A DNA stretch of 64,000 bases from Phragmites australis (lineage: Eukaryota; Streptophyta; Magnoliopsida; Poales; Poaceae): positions 12,188,001 to 12,252,000 of the forward strand of contig NC_084941.1 of the NCBI RefSeq assembly GCF_958298935.1, written 5' to 3'. The position numbers were made by a program, and so were the translations under genes. Of the stretch, positions 35,902 through 46,600 are shown piece by piece; positions within the stretch are counted from its first letter, which is position 1, and every line of letters starts with the position of its first letter. The notes beneath the pieces are model-generated. The model ran no database searches and was not told the DNA's origin. It saw only the letters and a program-made list of their open reading frames with translations.

Positions 35902-36062
35902 GCATGTTTGGTTGACAGCTTGACGCCCTGGCCAGCCATGCCAAAGTGTGGGCACGCCGAAGCTTTTCACTGCCCGTTTTGGCCCCGCGTGGGTGCAGAA
36001 TTGAACTGCGTGTGGGCACCAGTGCATGGGCGTGCCAATGCTTGGTGCCGATCCAAACGTTA
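35902..36062. mobile_element. Short MITE-like element
   Basis: It begins ggcatgtttggttgac and ends gatccaaacgttac, giving imperfect inverted ends around about 160 bp. Another element of similar size and ends lies at about 48193-48345, which supports a family. No target duplication was fixed, so class and exact ends are uncertain. Confidence 0.45.
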
Positions 36063-36215
36063 CACAAATGAACTTTATTAATTGCAGAAGAAAAAAAGAT
36101 GCAGTTAGGGAACATGAACTTTATTAATTGCAAACACATGCTAGTACACAACCTCGTCAAAAACCTTACACCCTGGTAAGGAAAAGAGTACCGCATACTA
36201 TTACAAAGATAATTA

Positions 36216-38363
36216 ATCCTCATCTACGAGCTCAAGATCGACTAAGGTATTCATGATCTCTGGGTCCTCTAGATGGTGCTGCTGTCGAGTTTCCGCGGCC
36301 TCCCAGTCCTTGAGGCAAGTGAGTGCCTCGACCATCTCGAGCATAAGAGACGACCTTCGTTCTTCGATTATTCTTCCCGCTGTGTTGAATGTTGATTCTG
36401 AAGATACAGTTGATACTGGTACAAGAAGAACATCTCGTGCAAATTGGGATAGCACAGGAAATTGATGTTCGTTATCTTTCCACCATCCAAGGAGGTTGAT
36501 CTGGTCATCATCCTGAAGTAGTGGATCATGAAAAACATGATCCAACTCAAGGTAGTGGTTGAGCTCTGCGTTGGGGTTCCAAGATGACTTAGCTGGCTGA
36601 GTTGAGAAAGAAGAATCCTTTTTTTCCCTTCAGCTTCTTCCACATGTTAGTCGTCGTAGTTTTTCTTTTCTCATTTTGTGCTGGTTCAGACCTTAGGTGA
36701 GGTTAACCAAACTTCTTCTGGTACATAAAAAAAACTCAAAATATCTCAGATTTAACATATGAGTAAGCAGCTGAGTAATCAAGATTGAGTGCATCGCCAA
36801 TAAAACAAAAAGCAAGATCTAGTTTCACCAACTTCTTACATGGATCAAAGACGAGAGCAAAACAATACAAGTGTTGAATAGCATTGAAATATTTTAAGTA
36901 TTTTCCTTCATTGTATTAACAATAGGGACTAGCATTTCTTTTGTACTATGCTCATTAAACGTGTCAACAATTTTCATAAGCCATTCAAGAAATACAGAAG
37001 ATATAGGGTAGTAAATACCAGACAATTGTGTTGATGCGTTATAGAATGGTTTTAAGAGACGACGTAAACTTGTAGCAACTTCCCAATCCGTGTTAGTAAG
37101 CAATATGCATATACCTTGAGCATTGATAAAATTGCTGAAAATATTCTCGTACCCTTTTATCTATTTTAGCATAGTGTATGTTAAGTTCCAACAGACTTTC
37201 ATGTCCAAGCCGAATTTTTTTGGTTTCAAACCATTAATCTTGCAGTACTCCTTGAATTTGTTGTATGCCAATGGGGAGCTCGGAAGAAAGCGAATAGCAC
37301 TACGGATACTATTTAAATATTGACTTACATACGACATATCTGCCTATACCATGAGGTGATGATGTGGCATATACATCTTTAGTGGAGAACATATCCACCA
37401 ATGTAGTTTTACATATATGGTTCCATGTCTTCATGGCCGATGTGTTATCCAATGTAATACAATCCTATTTTCTATCCCATATTCTTGGATAACCTCTAGG
37501 ATGAGTGCGGCTATGGCCTCTCCAGTGTGTGACTCATCAATAACCGTGAATCCAATGACCCTTTTGTTTAGCTTATACTCGTTGTCTGTGTAATGGGCAA
37601 CAACACTAAGGTAGCATGTCCTCTAGTGTGAAGACGTCCAAATGTCTAATGTTAAGGAAACAGAAAAGCTTATGACCCGAAAACTTTGTTTCAGAAAATC
37701 CATTTGTTCTTTGTACATTCTCATTATATCTCTCTTGGTGGTTTTTTTAGATACATTACTGTACTGTGGATAAAAGGCTTTTTATCATTGTTTCAAAGCT
37801 AGCACTTTCACCCATCCTAGTGGGTATATTTTCCATAACTATATGCCTAGCAATTTCATCGCGAGCTATTTGAAGATCATAAACTCATGTACCTACAGAG
37901 CCATCTGCAGAGATATTCAGTTGAGTTTGCACTCTTTCGCCTTGTTCTCCCATGGAAACTTTTTGAAGCATACTAGATAATGGTGGTTTAGATGCCCTGT
38001 ACCACCATGTGAGTCTGCAGAATATTCTTTTTTACAATAATTACAAGTTATAGACACTACAACCAACTAACCATTGCATATTTCTTTATTCTTAGTGAAA
38101 TGCTTCCAACATTCTACCCCCTGTCTGTGGAGCAGATGACCTGGTAGTATCATTGGTCGTCACCGTCTCCACAACGAGGTAGTTGGTCGTTGCTTCCTCC
38201 GGTATGGAATAGCCTTTGCCTCATGTTGCTCCTCCTCTTTGTAGCCATCCACACTGTCCAAATGACAATTGTCCATCCTATAGTCTCTCATGCTTGAGGA
38301 TAGACGACATGGATCGGGAGCCTCAGGCATGGACGAACCAGGACTTGAAGAGCTACTGTGCAT
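36216..38363 (-). pseudogene. hAT (Ac-like) transposase remnant
   Basis: Read right to left. About 38160-38363 gives a Ser-rich N-terminus. About 37990-38060 gives a BED-type zinc finger (CNYCKKEY, then GGTGHLNHH). 36894-37103 matches the RNase H-like insertion region (WEVATSLRRLLKPFYNAS). 36213-36545 is the C-terminal dimerisation domain (WWKDNEHQFPVLSQFARDVL, VPVSTVSSESTFNTAGR). Stops and frameshifts break 36550-38000, and the catalytic core cannot be read in one frame. It was once a mobile hAT element; the 8-bp target duplication was not found. Confidence 0.82.
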
Positions 38364-38429
38364 ATAGCGTCTTATTACACTTTTTTTCCTACCAGTTCTA
38401 CCACCAGGGAGTATATTTTTGTGCGTGAG

Positions 38430-39370
38430 GATTTAATATTGTTGCTAGTGTGAAACTGCGAAGATCGTGAACAAATAAGCTGGTGACTTGGTGGCGAAAC
38501 GAGTAGAAAAATATAGATTATATAGGTATTATATGAAGTTGGTTTTTTTGTTGTTGCCTCTTTGTGTGTTGCCTCTCTAGTCATATCTACTCCTCTTTAC
38601 TCATGTTAGCACTGCATCGAATAATGCTTGAAGAATCTTTTGTTACTGTTTTCAGTTAAAAAGAGAGAAAGAAAACATGACGAGATCATTCATGCCGAAT
38701 ATACGAGCTGACTTAGGTACCCGCGTCACTTTTGCTTTCGCCATTTCCATCGATTGAGCGCTTGCTATGCTCGGTAATTGGTAGGATGGCCGTCGTGGAA
38801 CTGTGGGCAGGAAAAGCCACGGCGGGAGAAAGTGTGGGCGGCGCTGTCGCTGTTCCACCCTCGGAGCCTCCCCAACCGGCGCGCGCCAGCGAATCATGGG
38901 CACCTGCAACCACGAGAGCTTCCGTGGTGACCATGCGATTGTGCGACGTTGACCTGCAGAGAACGATCGACTCTGCATGCATGCATGCTGCACTTCTCGG
39001 TCGTGCCACCCATGCTAGAGCAGAGCTAGGCTCAAAAACAGAGAGAAAAAAGTCTTTGGCGCACCAGCCCAGCCTTGCCGCCCATTTATCAAATCACGTT
39101 GAGAAAAAAATTCAGTGACACATACGCTGAGACACACATACTCAGAGAGGCCGAGCTGACGCGAGAAGAGAGATCGAGCAGCAAACGTCAACGCAACAGC
39201 CTAACAGGACATGAATGAACAGCACGGTTGTGTTGGCAGCGATGGGCCAGCACTTGCCGATGGCAGCTGGACAGCCTGGGTGGTGCTAGCCTACTAGGCG
39301 TGGAGCATGCATGGAGGTGGAGTCCGTCATGCATACTGAGCAAGCATGGATGATAGCACGAGGCATAGGT
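38430..39370. other. Intergenic DNA, no gene recognised
   Basis: GC content rises between 38750 and 39050 and several overlapping frames are open, but none shows a domain or a splice pattern I recognise. There is a short tgcatgcatgcatg run at about 38978. It may still belong to the hAT element on its left. Confidence 0.35.
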
Positions 39371-39384
39371 TGGTACGCATTCAA

Positions 39385-39685
39385 ATACGAGCGCGGCGGG
39401 CTGTTCGTGCCTGGCACGGGCTTTTTCTATGCCGTCGGGCTGTTTTCGTGCCGACGGACCTTTTACTTGCCGACGAGCCGTTTTCGTGCCGACGAAACAT
39501 TTTCGTGCCATGCTAGTCCAGATATAACCCAATATTTAGGTTGGGCTGTGCCATCCACCATGCCCAAACCTTGGGCATGACACAGCCCGTGTGTTCGTGT
39601 GTTCGTGCCGTACCAGCCCGACCCAATTTTTCTCTTGCCGTGTCATGCCATGGGCCGCCCAAATTCGGCCCGGTCTAAGTCCTAG
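39385..39685. mobile_element. hAT-like subterminal repeat region
   Basis: Many short repeats of cgtgcc and gccgacg type (ttttcgtgccgacg occurs several times), a local palindrome around atgcccaaaccttgggcat, and cggcccggtctaagtcctag near 39670. Grass hAT elements have such GC-rich subterminal arrays of gcacgg words. It could be the right end of the element whose transposase remnant lies at 36-38 kb, but the left terminus was not found, so the pairing is inference. Confidence 0.45.
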
Positions 39686-40419
39686 CTCTGGCCTCCACCA
39701 GCCCAAGTCCTCTGCTGATGTGTCATGATCAGATTGGTGGCCATAAATGCTTTGTTATTTGGATTAGAAAATTTCAAATGAGTATATTTTATAAACTATT
39801 TATTTGATTTATGATCCATTTACACTATTGTATTAATTACAATTAAACCTACCAAACTAGATCTCACTTGACTATATTTTGATAAAAAATATTTAGATGA
39901 TAAATGGATCCCACGTGTCATGATCATACGAACAATTATGTTTAGTTTTGATAAGCCTGCAATCCAAACACTATGTTCTTCCCCATTACCCGCGAATTGG
40001 CACTGTCCACGTTTTGGCACTACCAAATTTTGGTAAGGCACCCACAGCTGCAAACCAAACAGACCCTTTGTCTCAAATGGTGGCCAAGTTTTAGGGTGGC
40101 AAGCCTAGGCACATTTAGGTCTCGAATGAAATATACCCTTACAGAGGAAGCTTGCCATTCTACGTGGAAGCCAAATCCCGAGAATTTTAACCGCATACGT
40201 CCTGTTGTAGTATGATCCGTAATTATACTATTAAGAGCCATCTTTTTGACATGGTTCATGGAATTTGTCCCGTAATTTCTAACACATGTGTATCTCGCAC
40301 AACTATGGTAACTGTTAATCTTTTTTTTTTTGAAGTTGTCTTAAGGCCACATGTTATCTCTCACATCTATTGAAATGTTCTATATATGCAAAAATATTCA
40401 ATTACTGTTAGGCAATCGC

Positions 40420-40777
40420 TTCCTGAGGAGTTCAACCATTTGTTGATAGACTTCATGTACAGGCGCGATAGGAACAATAGGGTCTTCAGGAACGGAAGCG
40501 ATGGAGCTGCTTCAGCGCATTCGCACGGAAGCAACAGGTTGGGTACAGGCCAGCAAGGGGCCATTGTCGTTCTATCTACAGTATCGATGATAACTCCCAT
40601 CACGGCCTCTTGTTTTCTGTTATTTTTCCTTTCCTCTCTACGTCGGGACGCGACGAGTTTTCTTGTAATAGGACTGTAATGATCTTAGGTCGCTGACAGG
40701 GGTCTTGGACCCTTGGTCGTGTGAACTTCTAACTTCTCTTAATGAAAAACGTGCCAAGCATGTTCTCGAAAAAAAAG
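40420..40777 (+). mobile_element. 5'-truncated LINE 3' tail
   Basis: The stretch ends cttaatgaaaaacgtgccaa, then gcatgttctcgaaaaaaaa, a typical grass L1 3' UTR end with a short poly(A) run at 40768-40776. Only a few hundred bases are present. No target duplication was identified. Confidence 0.5.
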
Positions 40778-41080
40778 CCATCGCTATCACGGAAGCATGG
40801 GGCACACAGTGAAGGCCGACACCAAATTTCACCAGAGTCAGAGACGATGGTCTCGTTGGCATGAACAAATCTCCAAGCAAGACCGTAAGATCAGAAATTT
40901 GAATGTTCTAACCCACAATGAATTGTCATTTAGCAACTACCTAATGTTAGCGATACCACTGCACCGCCAACTATTGACAACATGTCTACATGCATTGGTT
41001 TGTATACTTGTGTGTTTCCAAAAATTCTCAAAACATTCTACACAACATGGTAGACCTGTTGACCTACAAAAGTTTGGACA

Positions 41081-41225
41081 AAATATGATCATACGAGAGA
41101 TCTACAAAGTGATCTTTTTTTATTTTCTTGTACAGCTTCATATGATTATATTTCTACACAATTTTTTGTTGGCAATTTTTTTAATTGTCCTTCTGCAATT
41201 TTTTTAATTGTTTAAGAATTTGTGA
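41081..41225. repeat. Direct repeat, copy 1
   Basis: The string from aatatgatcat through gatctacaaagtgatctttt and cagcttcatatgattatatt to ttaagaatttgtgaaac recurs, diverged, at 42587-42700 in the same orientation. A shorter echo lies near 41890. The two copies flank the copia scrap and the second CACTA end. Confidence 0.75.
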
Positions 41226-41289
41226 AACTCCTAGATGAGGAGCATGGAGCATCCTAGGCGAACAATGGGAATGGCTCCTTGACGGAGAT

Positions 41290-41700
41290 CATGTCGGCAG
41301 TGCTAGAGAACCGTTTGTTGAGGCCCAGACGATGTCGAGTATGAGTTGGGAGTCCAAGACGGGATGATCAATGTCGTGTCGGGAGTTGGCAAGTGTCTTT
41401 TGACGTTGGTAGTACTCGGTGATGGAGAGGTCACCCTAGACCGGTGTGTGAAATTGGACGTTGAGATAGATGGCGCGAGGCTCCTTGTTGTCACGAAACA
41501 AGGCTTCGACGGTAACCCAGAGATCATGAGCAATCTGATTTGGCTCCATAGCATAGTCGAGGATGTCATCCGAGATGGAGGTGTACGTCCATGAGATGAT
41601 GGAGAATAGGGGTGGAGCCAGCCAGTGACTAGCACTGGCCTTGGCTTCCCCATGCATGCAATAAATTTTATAACCCGCCTTATCATACATGAGATTTATT
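41290..41700 (-). pseudogene. Copia gag (UBN2-type) fragment
   Basis: 41436-41690 on the minus strand reads ISDDILDYAMEPNQIAHDLW and ALFRDNKEPRAIYLNVQF, the pattern of the gag polyprotein of plant Ty1/copia elements (PF14223). A TGA after HTPV and a frame change break it, and similarity continues to about 41300 in another frame (LANSRHDIDHPVLDSQL). No LTR was located. Confidence 0.78.
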
Positions 41701-42209
41701 CATGTAAGCATACAAATGACCCTCTCTTGGTAGAACGTAGCATGTGTACACAATATTGAGATTATTGGCCCCTCTTAAACAAAATTCCTAGCTCCTCCGT
41801 CCTTGACGGAGAAGTCAGCCTGAGTCCGAAAGGGGTCATCGCAGTTGGCTAGACCAGAGCCGTCGGCGTGGTGGAGGAAACCGAACTATACCACAAGTTT
41901 GGACAGAATACGGTAACAGATCTAGAGAAATTCTCATTGGTGTGCCTTCATAATCAATAGAGCCAAAAGTGTGATTGAGGAAGAGGGCCGGACGGAATAC
42001 CTACTGCTGCATGACTATGTAGCCTATGTTGGCGAACGACATCCTTGCCCGTCGGCGTCGGCTACTAGCAACTTGCGGCCTTATCCTGCTGTCGACCTGC
42101 TACGCGCTTGGGCTAGCCGCGTCACTCGCTGGCTCGCTGCGTGCCTAGGTTGAGCCGAGAAAGGAGGATCGAGGGAGCAGGAGGTCAACAGGAAACAAGG
42201 AGCGATGTA

Positions 42210-42381
42210 GATGGCCACATCAGTATCGGTTAGTATATGGATATTATCAGCACCGGTTCTTAACTCCTCAGTGGTTGTTCACGCGTGAGAGTTTAAGAAC
42301 CAACACTGATACATCAACACTACTGCTTATTGTTGAACCGGTACTGATGGACCGACACATATGTGGTGTTTTGTAGTAGTG
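42210..42381. mobile_element. Second CACTA transposon end
   Basis: The block ends gtgttttgtagtagtg at 42381, the complement of a CACTACTACAAAAC terminus. Subterminal words precede it in both orientations (accggttcttaactc, ttaagaaccaacactgata, gaaccggtactgat). They differ from those of the element at 1-1080, so this is another CACTA family. The left end was not found. Confidence 0.7.
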
Positions 42382-42586
42382 GCAGTTGGACTGCTGTGCT
42401 GGTTGGGGTATGGCCTGGCTAGTGTGTCTCCTAGCCAGCCGAAGTTGCAGCCCATAGATACAGGCGTGTCCTATGTAAATGTTTGCTAATTTTTCTTTAA
42501 ACTATGCCTATACCTATACTATTTTTTCGTTTTTTTTTTGTGTGCCTGGGCACACCCAGGGACGCACCTGGATCCGCCCCTGCAAG

Positions 42587-42700
42587 AATATGATCATGTG
42601 GAGGAGATCTACAAGGTGATCTTTTTTATTTTTCTGTGCAGCTTCATATGATTATATTTTTGCACAATGTTTTTGAATTTTTAAGAATTTTTGAAACCGG
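42587..42700. repeat. Direct repeat, copy 2
   Basis: Partner of the repeat at 41081-41225, with several substitutions and small indels. Confidence 0.75.
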
Positions 42701-42716
42701 ACTAGGCGCGTTTGCA

Positions 42717-43363
42717 TAGGGATAAAAATAAAAAGGTAATTCTTGATATTCTGAAGATCATTTTTAAACTTTTTTCTGACCGTAGCAGTCGGAAACGATA
42801 TATAAAAAATGAAAATGAAAACGAGAAAACTTTGTCAAAATAATAGTGGAAATGACCTTGGTCTTTTTCGATGTTTTTAGGTTCTTTCGTTTTGTTCCAA
42901 AAATTATCACTGAGAATTCCCATTTCTCATTCCTGCTCATGGCCCAACAAGCCTCCCACCCTCCCAGGCCCTAGTGACGCCATCCTACTATGTTCTATTC
43001 ACCCAGCCAGCCGACTAGTCCAAACCCTAGATAGTCATAGTCACCAGAGCGTCTCCCTCCATGTGTTCACCGGTAACCAGCCTTTGCGGCTCCTAGATTC
43101 ATGGTTCTGACGCTCAAATTCACGTGTATTGTACTATATTACTATTCATGATTCTAGCGCTAAGAGTTATAGTTTAATGCTTTCGAGTTTAAATTATCGA
43201 TTTCTGATCAATACCGATATATTTTCGTTCTAGCAACATTGTTTTTGCTTTTCTCGTATTATTGATATCGAATTCATTTCCGATATTATTATTATCGACT
43301 TCATTTTAAAAAAATATAAAACTGAAAAATAATTTTGACCTTTTTCGTATGTTTTCATCCCTA
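42717..43363. mobile_element. Non-autonomous hAT element upstream of the myosin gene
   Basis: The left end TAGGGATAAAAA and the complement of the right end, TAGGGATGAAAAC, form inverted termini of the grass hAT type. They are flanked by an imperfect 8-bp duplication (cgtttgca at 42709-42716, cgtataca at 43364-43371; six of eight match). No transposase is encoded in the 647 bp. Its right end is only 263 bp before the myosin ATG. Confidence 0.78.
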
Positions 43364-43625
43364 CGTATACAGATGGTGTGGGAAGAAAATATTGCATGTC
43401 CATCTCGCGCGCGCGCTCTCTCTCTCTCTCCAGCGCGCTGCGAGGACTCCAACGGTCGGTTTGCCCGACACGCGGGCGCCCGAGCGCGACTCCCGCCATC
43501 TCCCTCGCTTCGCTTCCCCATCCTCCAACTCCTCCCGCTCCTCCAGATGACCAGTTCCACCGGCCCAGACCCCCCACGACCAGCACCGCCACCGCTTCCT
43601 CCTCCTCCTCCTCCTCGCCGCCGCG
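43364..43625 (+). promoter_or_regulatory. Myosin 5' leader and proximal promoter
   Basis: GC-rich and CpG-rich, with a (cg)n(ct)n microsatellite (cgcgcgcgctctctctctct) at about 43409-43428 and CTCCTCC-type pyrimidine runs just before the ATG. No TATA box was seen. Confidence 0.5.
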
Positions 43626-46600
43626 ATGATCCTCCGCCCCGGCACCGCCGTGTGGGTGGAGCACCCGGACCTCGCCTGGGCTGAGGCCGAGGTCGTCTCC
43701 TCCGCCTCCACCCCCTCCTCACCATCCACCGTCACGGTCGTCCTCTCCAGCGGCGTCAAGGTGAGCATCCCCGGCCCTTGCGTGCGCTGCAGCAGACGTG
43801 TTTGTCGAATTGCCTGGCCGCCGGTTGGATTGGGTTGGGTTAACTTTGTGGGTGTTGGTGGTGGTGTGGCCAGGCTGTGGTGGACGGGAGGAAGGTCCTG
43901 CCGAGGGACACGGAGGCAGACCTTTGCGGCGTCGATGACATGACCAAGCTCGTCTACCTCCATGAGCCCGGGGTGCTCTGCAACCTCGCGCGGCGCTACG
44001 CGCTCAATGAGATCTACGTGAGTGTCCCCCCTTCTCACGTTCTCTCTCTGTCCTCACAATGTCGACTGGTTTCTTGTGTAAGGACTCTTGTTCTAGCACA
44101 ATAGTGACCTTCTGTAAGATCAAGTGGCTAATGTATGTGTACGGGGAAATGCCAGCTGAAATGGTTATATTTTTTGTAACTTCATAATCATTGGCTGATA
44201 TGTGGTGTTCTGTATGCCATCTGCTACTATGGATTGTCATTCCAACGCTTCTATTGGTCTCTGTAGACATACACAGGGCGCATCTTGATTGCAGTAAACC
44301 CTTTTGCAAAGTTGCCTCATATCTATGATATGCATATGATGGAGCAGTACAGAGGCGTGCAGTTCGGGGAATTGAGCCCGCATGTTTTTGCCATTGCTGA
44401 TGCATCATACAGGTATGAAACATGGGAATGCTTGCAGCTTGTTAGAATTAATATGGATTGTCAAGTAACACTTTTCTCTGTCTTTCTTCAAGAGCTATGG
44501 TTGGCGAGAACTGTAGCCAGTCCATATTAGTCAGTGGAGAGAGCGGTGCTGGAAAAACGGAGACTACCAAGCTCATCATGCAATATCTTACTTTTGTTGG
44601 GGGTCGTGCAACTGGTGATATCCGCTCCGTGGAGCAACAAGTTCTAGAGGTAACTTCAAGTTTTGTCATCAGGGGGCTGTTTGGTTGTCGATCCAAAAAA
44701 GCCTGACCAAATATTGGCCATGGCCAAATTCAGAACAGGGTCAAATTCAAAGTAAAAAAGTAGTGCTTGGTTTGTACTTAAGCCAAAGTTAGGCCTCTGC
44801 TAAAGACGAAGGTAAAATTGGTGTTTGGATTGCCGTCAGGCTAAAATATTTCAAAACTATGAGTATGACATATAAGGTTCATATGTTATTAATTTTTAGT
44901 ATCAAAATATATTCAAATGAGGTCTTATTTTATAGATTAAATTGTAAGAAATACAATGGTACAAACAGATTTGTAATCGGATGTACAGTTTAGCAAATAG
45001 TGTCATTAGAAACTTGATAATACTAAAAGCATGGCATTAAATGCACCATTCACGAGGCGACACGTGGCCATGGCTGTCCATGGGGCCAAGCCAAAATCGC
45101 GGCGCACAAATTGGCCGCCCGGAAAATACCCTGCTTCGATGTTGACTGTAGATGGGCCAACCAAATTTCTTTTGGGTGCAGCCAAATTTTGTTCACAAAC
45201 CAAACACAAGCCAAATGAATGGGACACGATCAAAATTTGGCTGGACACGTCAAGGCCAAGAACCAAACACGCCCCAGATATGCTTTTGGGGAACAATTAG
45301 TGTGTCCTGTCAAAGGCTTTATGTTTCAGTAACATTTTTTTCTACCGAAAGTGAGTTTTTCCAACTGTTTCACATGACTGTATGGTTTCTCACCTGTACA
45401 TCTGTTTCTGCATTTCAATACAGTCAAACCCACTGTTGGAGGCTTTTGGTAATGCACGGACAGTGAGAAATGATAACTCCAGGTGAGCTTTGTTCAATAA
45501 GTTCCTTTGAGTCAATCAACTTGTTTGACACTTCTTCATAAAAAAACTTGTTTCTATTGTGCAGCGCAATTACATACATATATCGTCTGATATGCTTAGA
45601 ACACTGAGGGTACTGTAGTTATTAATTGAGCATGAACGAAAGAAATGAAGCTAGGAACTCTTAGAGCATGCTCGATAATAGAGCTCACTATTGTCTATAA
45701 GCCCATGCTATATCATCTAGAGACAACACTTACAGCGTGTTTGGCAAACGATGTAAAGGGGCATATAATTAGAGGTGGGAGTTAATGGAGGGAATTAGCA
45801 TGGGAATTTGACTTTTAGTCCCAATCCCTTGTTTGGCATGTGATGGGAGTAAATAGAGAGTTCAAGATGGAGTTTTTATTCCCTTGTTTGGCGAGTGGGT
45901 TTGGGGGTGGAAAATTGTAAGGAATTGATTTAGTTCACAGGCTGTATTAACTTAAGTTGTGATGAACAATGGATATATATTCATCTTGTACTAAAATACA
46001 ATTCCCACCCAACTACCACCCCTCCCCTTGGAAAGAGATCGGTGGGAGTTCATCCCTCAACTCCCATTCCCTATCCCACCAAAACTCCCACTACCACGAA
46101 ACAGATAAGAGATTTTTACGCCCCTATCCCTCAACTCCCTTTCCCTCCCACCAATTACCCCCAACCAAAAGCACCGTAGAGACGACTAATACAATGAGTT
46201 ATCTCTTCTAATGGGACTCTTTCCTTGTTATCTCTTTCTCTCTCATCTTCATTTACTCTCTCTCTCGCTTGGAGTCGTGTAGAGCCGGGCTCTTGCATGA
46301 GAGCCCATTCCGCTCTTTTTCTCTTATCTCTCTCCTCCATATGTGCAAAAGTGCCATGTAAGCAGGCTATAAAGCCCCTTATTGTATTTGCTCTTATCAG
46401 TATGCTCAAAAGACCAACCTGTATATCATATGTAAACGGGTGGGGAAAAGGTTGTATATAAGCATGATAGCTCCACTTGCTGGTGTACTGTTTTCTTGTG
46501 TATACCCGTATGTTTTACTTACTATTTTATTTTATTGCAGTCGATTCGGAAAATTTGTTGAGATTCAGTTTGACAAATCAGGTAGAATTTCTGGCGCTGC

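Noticed and set aside
38652..39118. Overlapping frames on both strands (98-128 codons)
   Set aside because: All frames are open because the stretch is GC-rich; no conserved motif, start context or exon signals that I trust.
43361..44038. 225-codon minus-strand frame over myosin exons 1-2
   Set aside because: It mirrors the GC-rich myosin first exons; low complexity with no splice or domain support.
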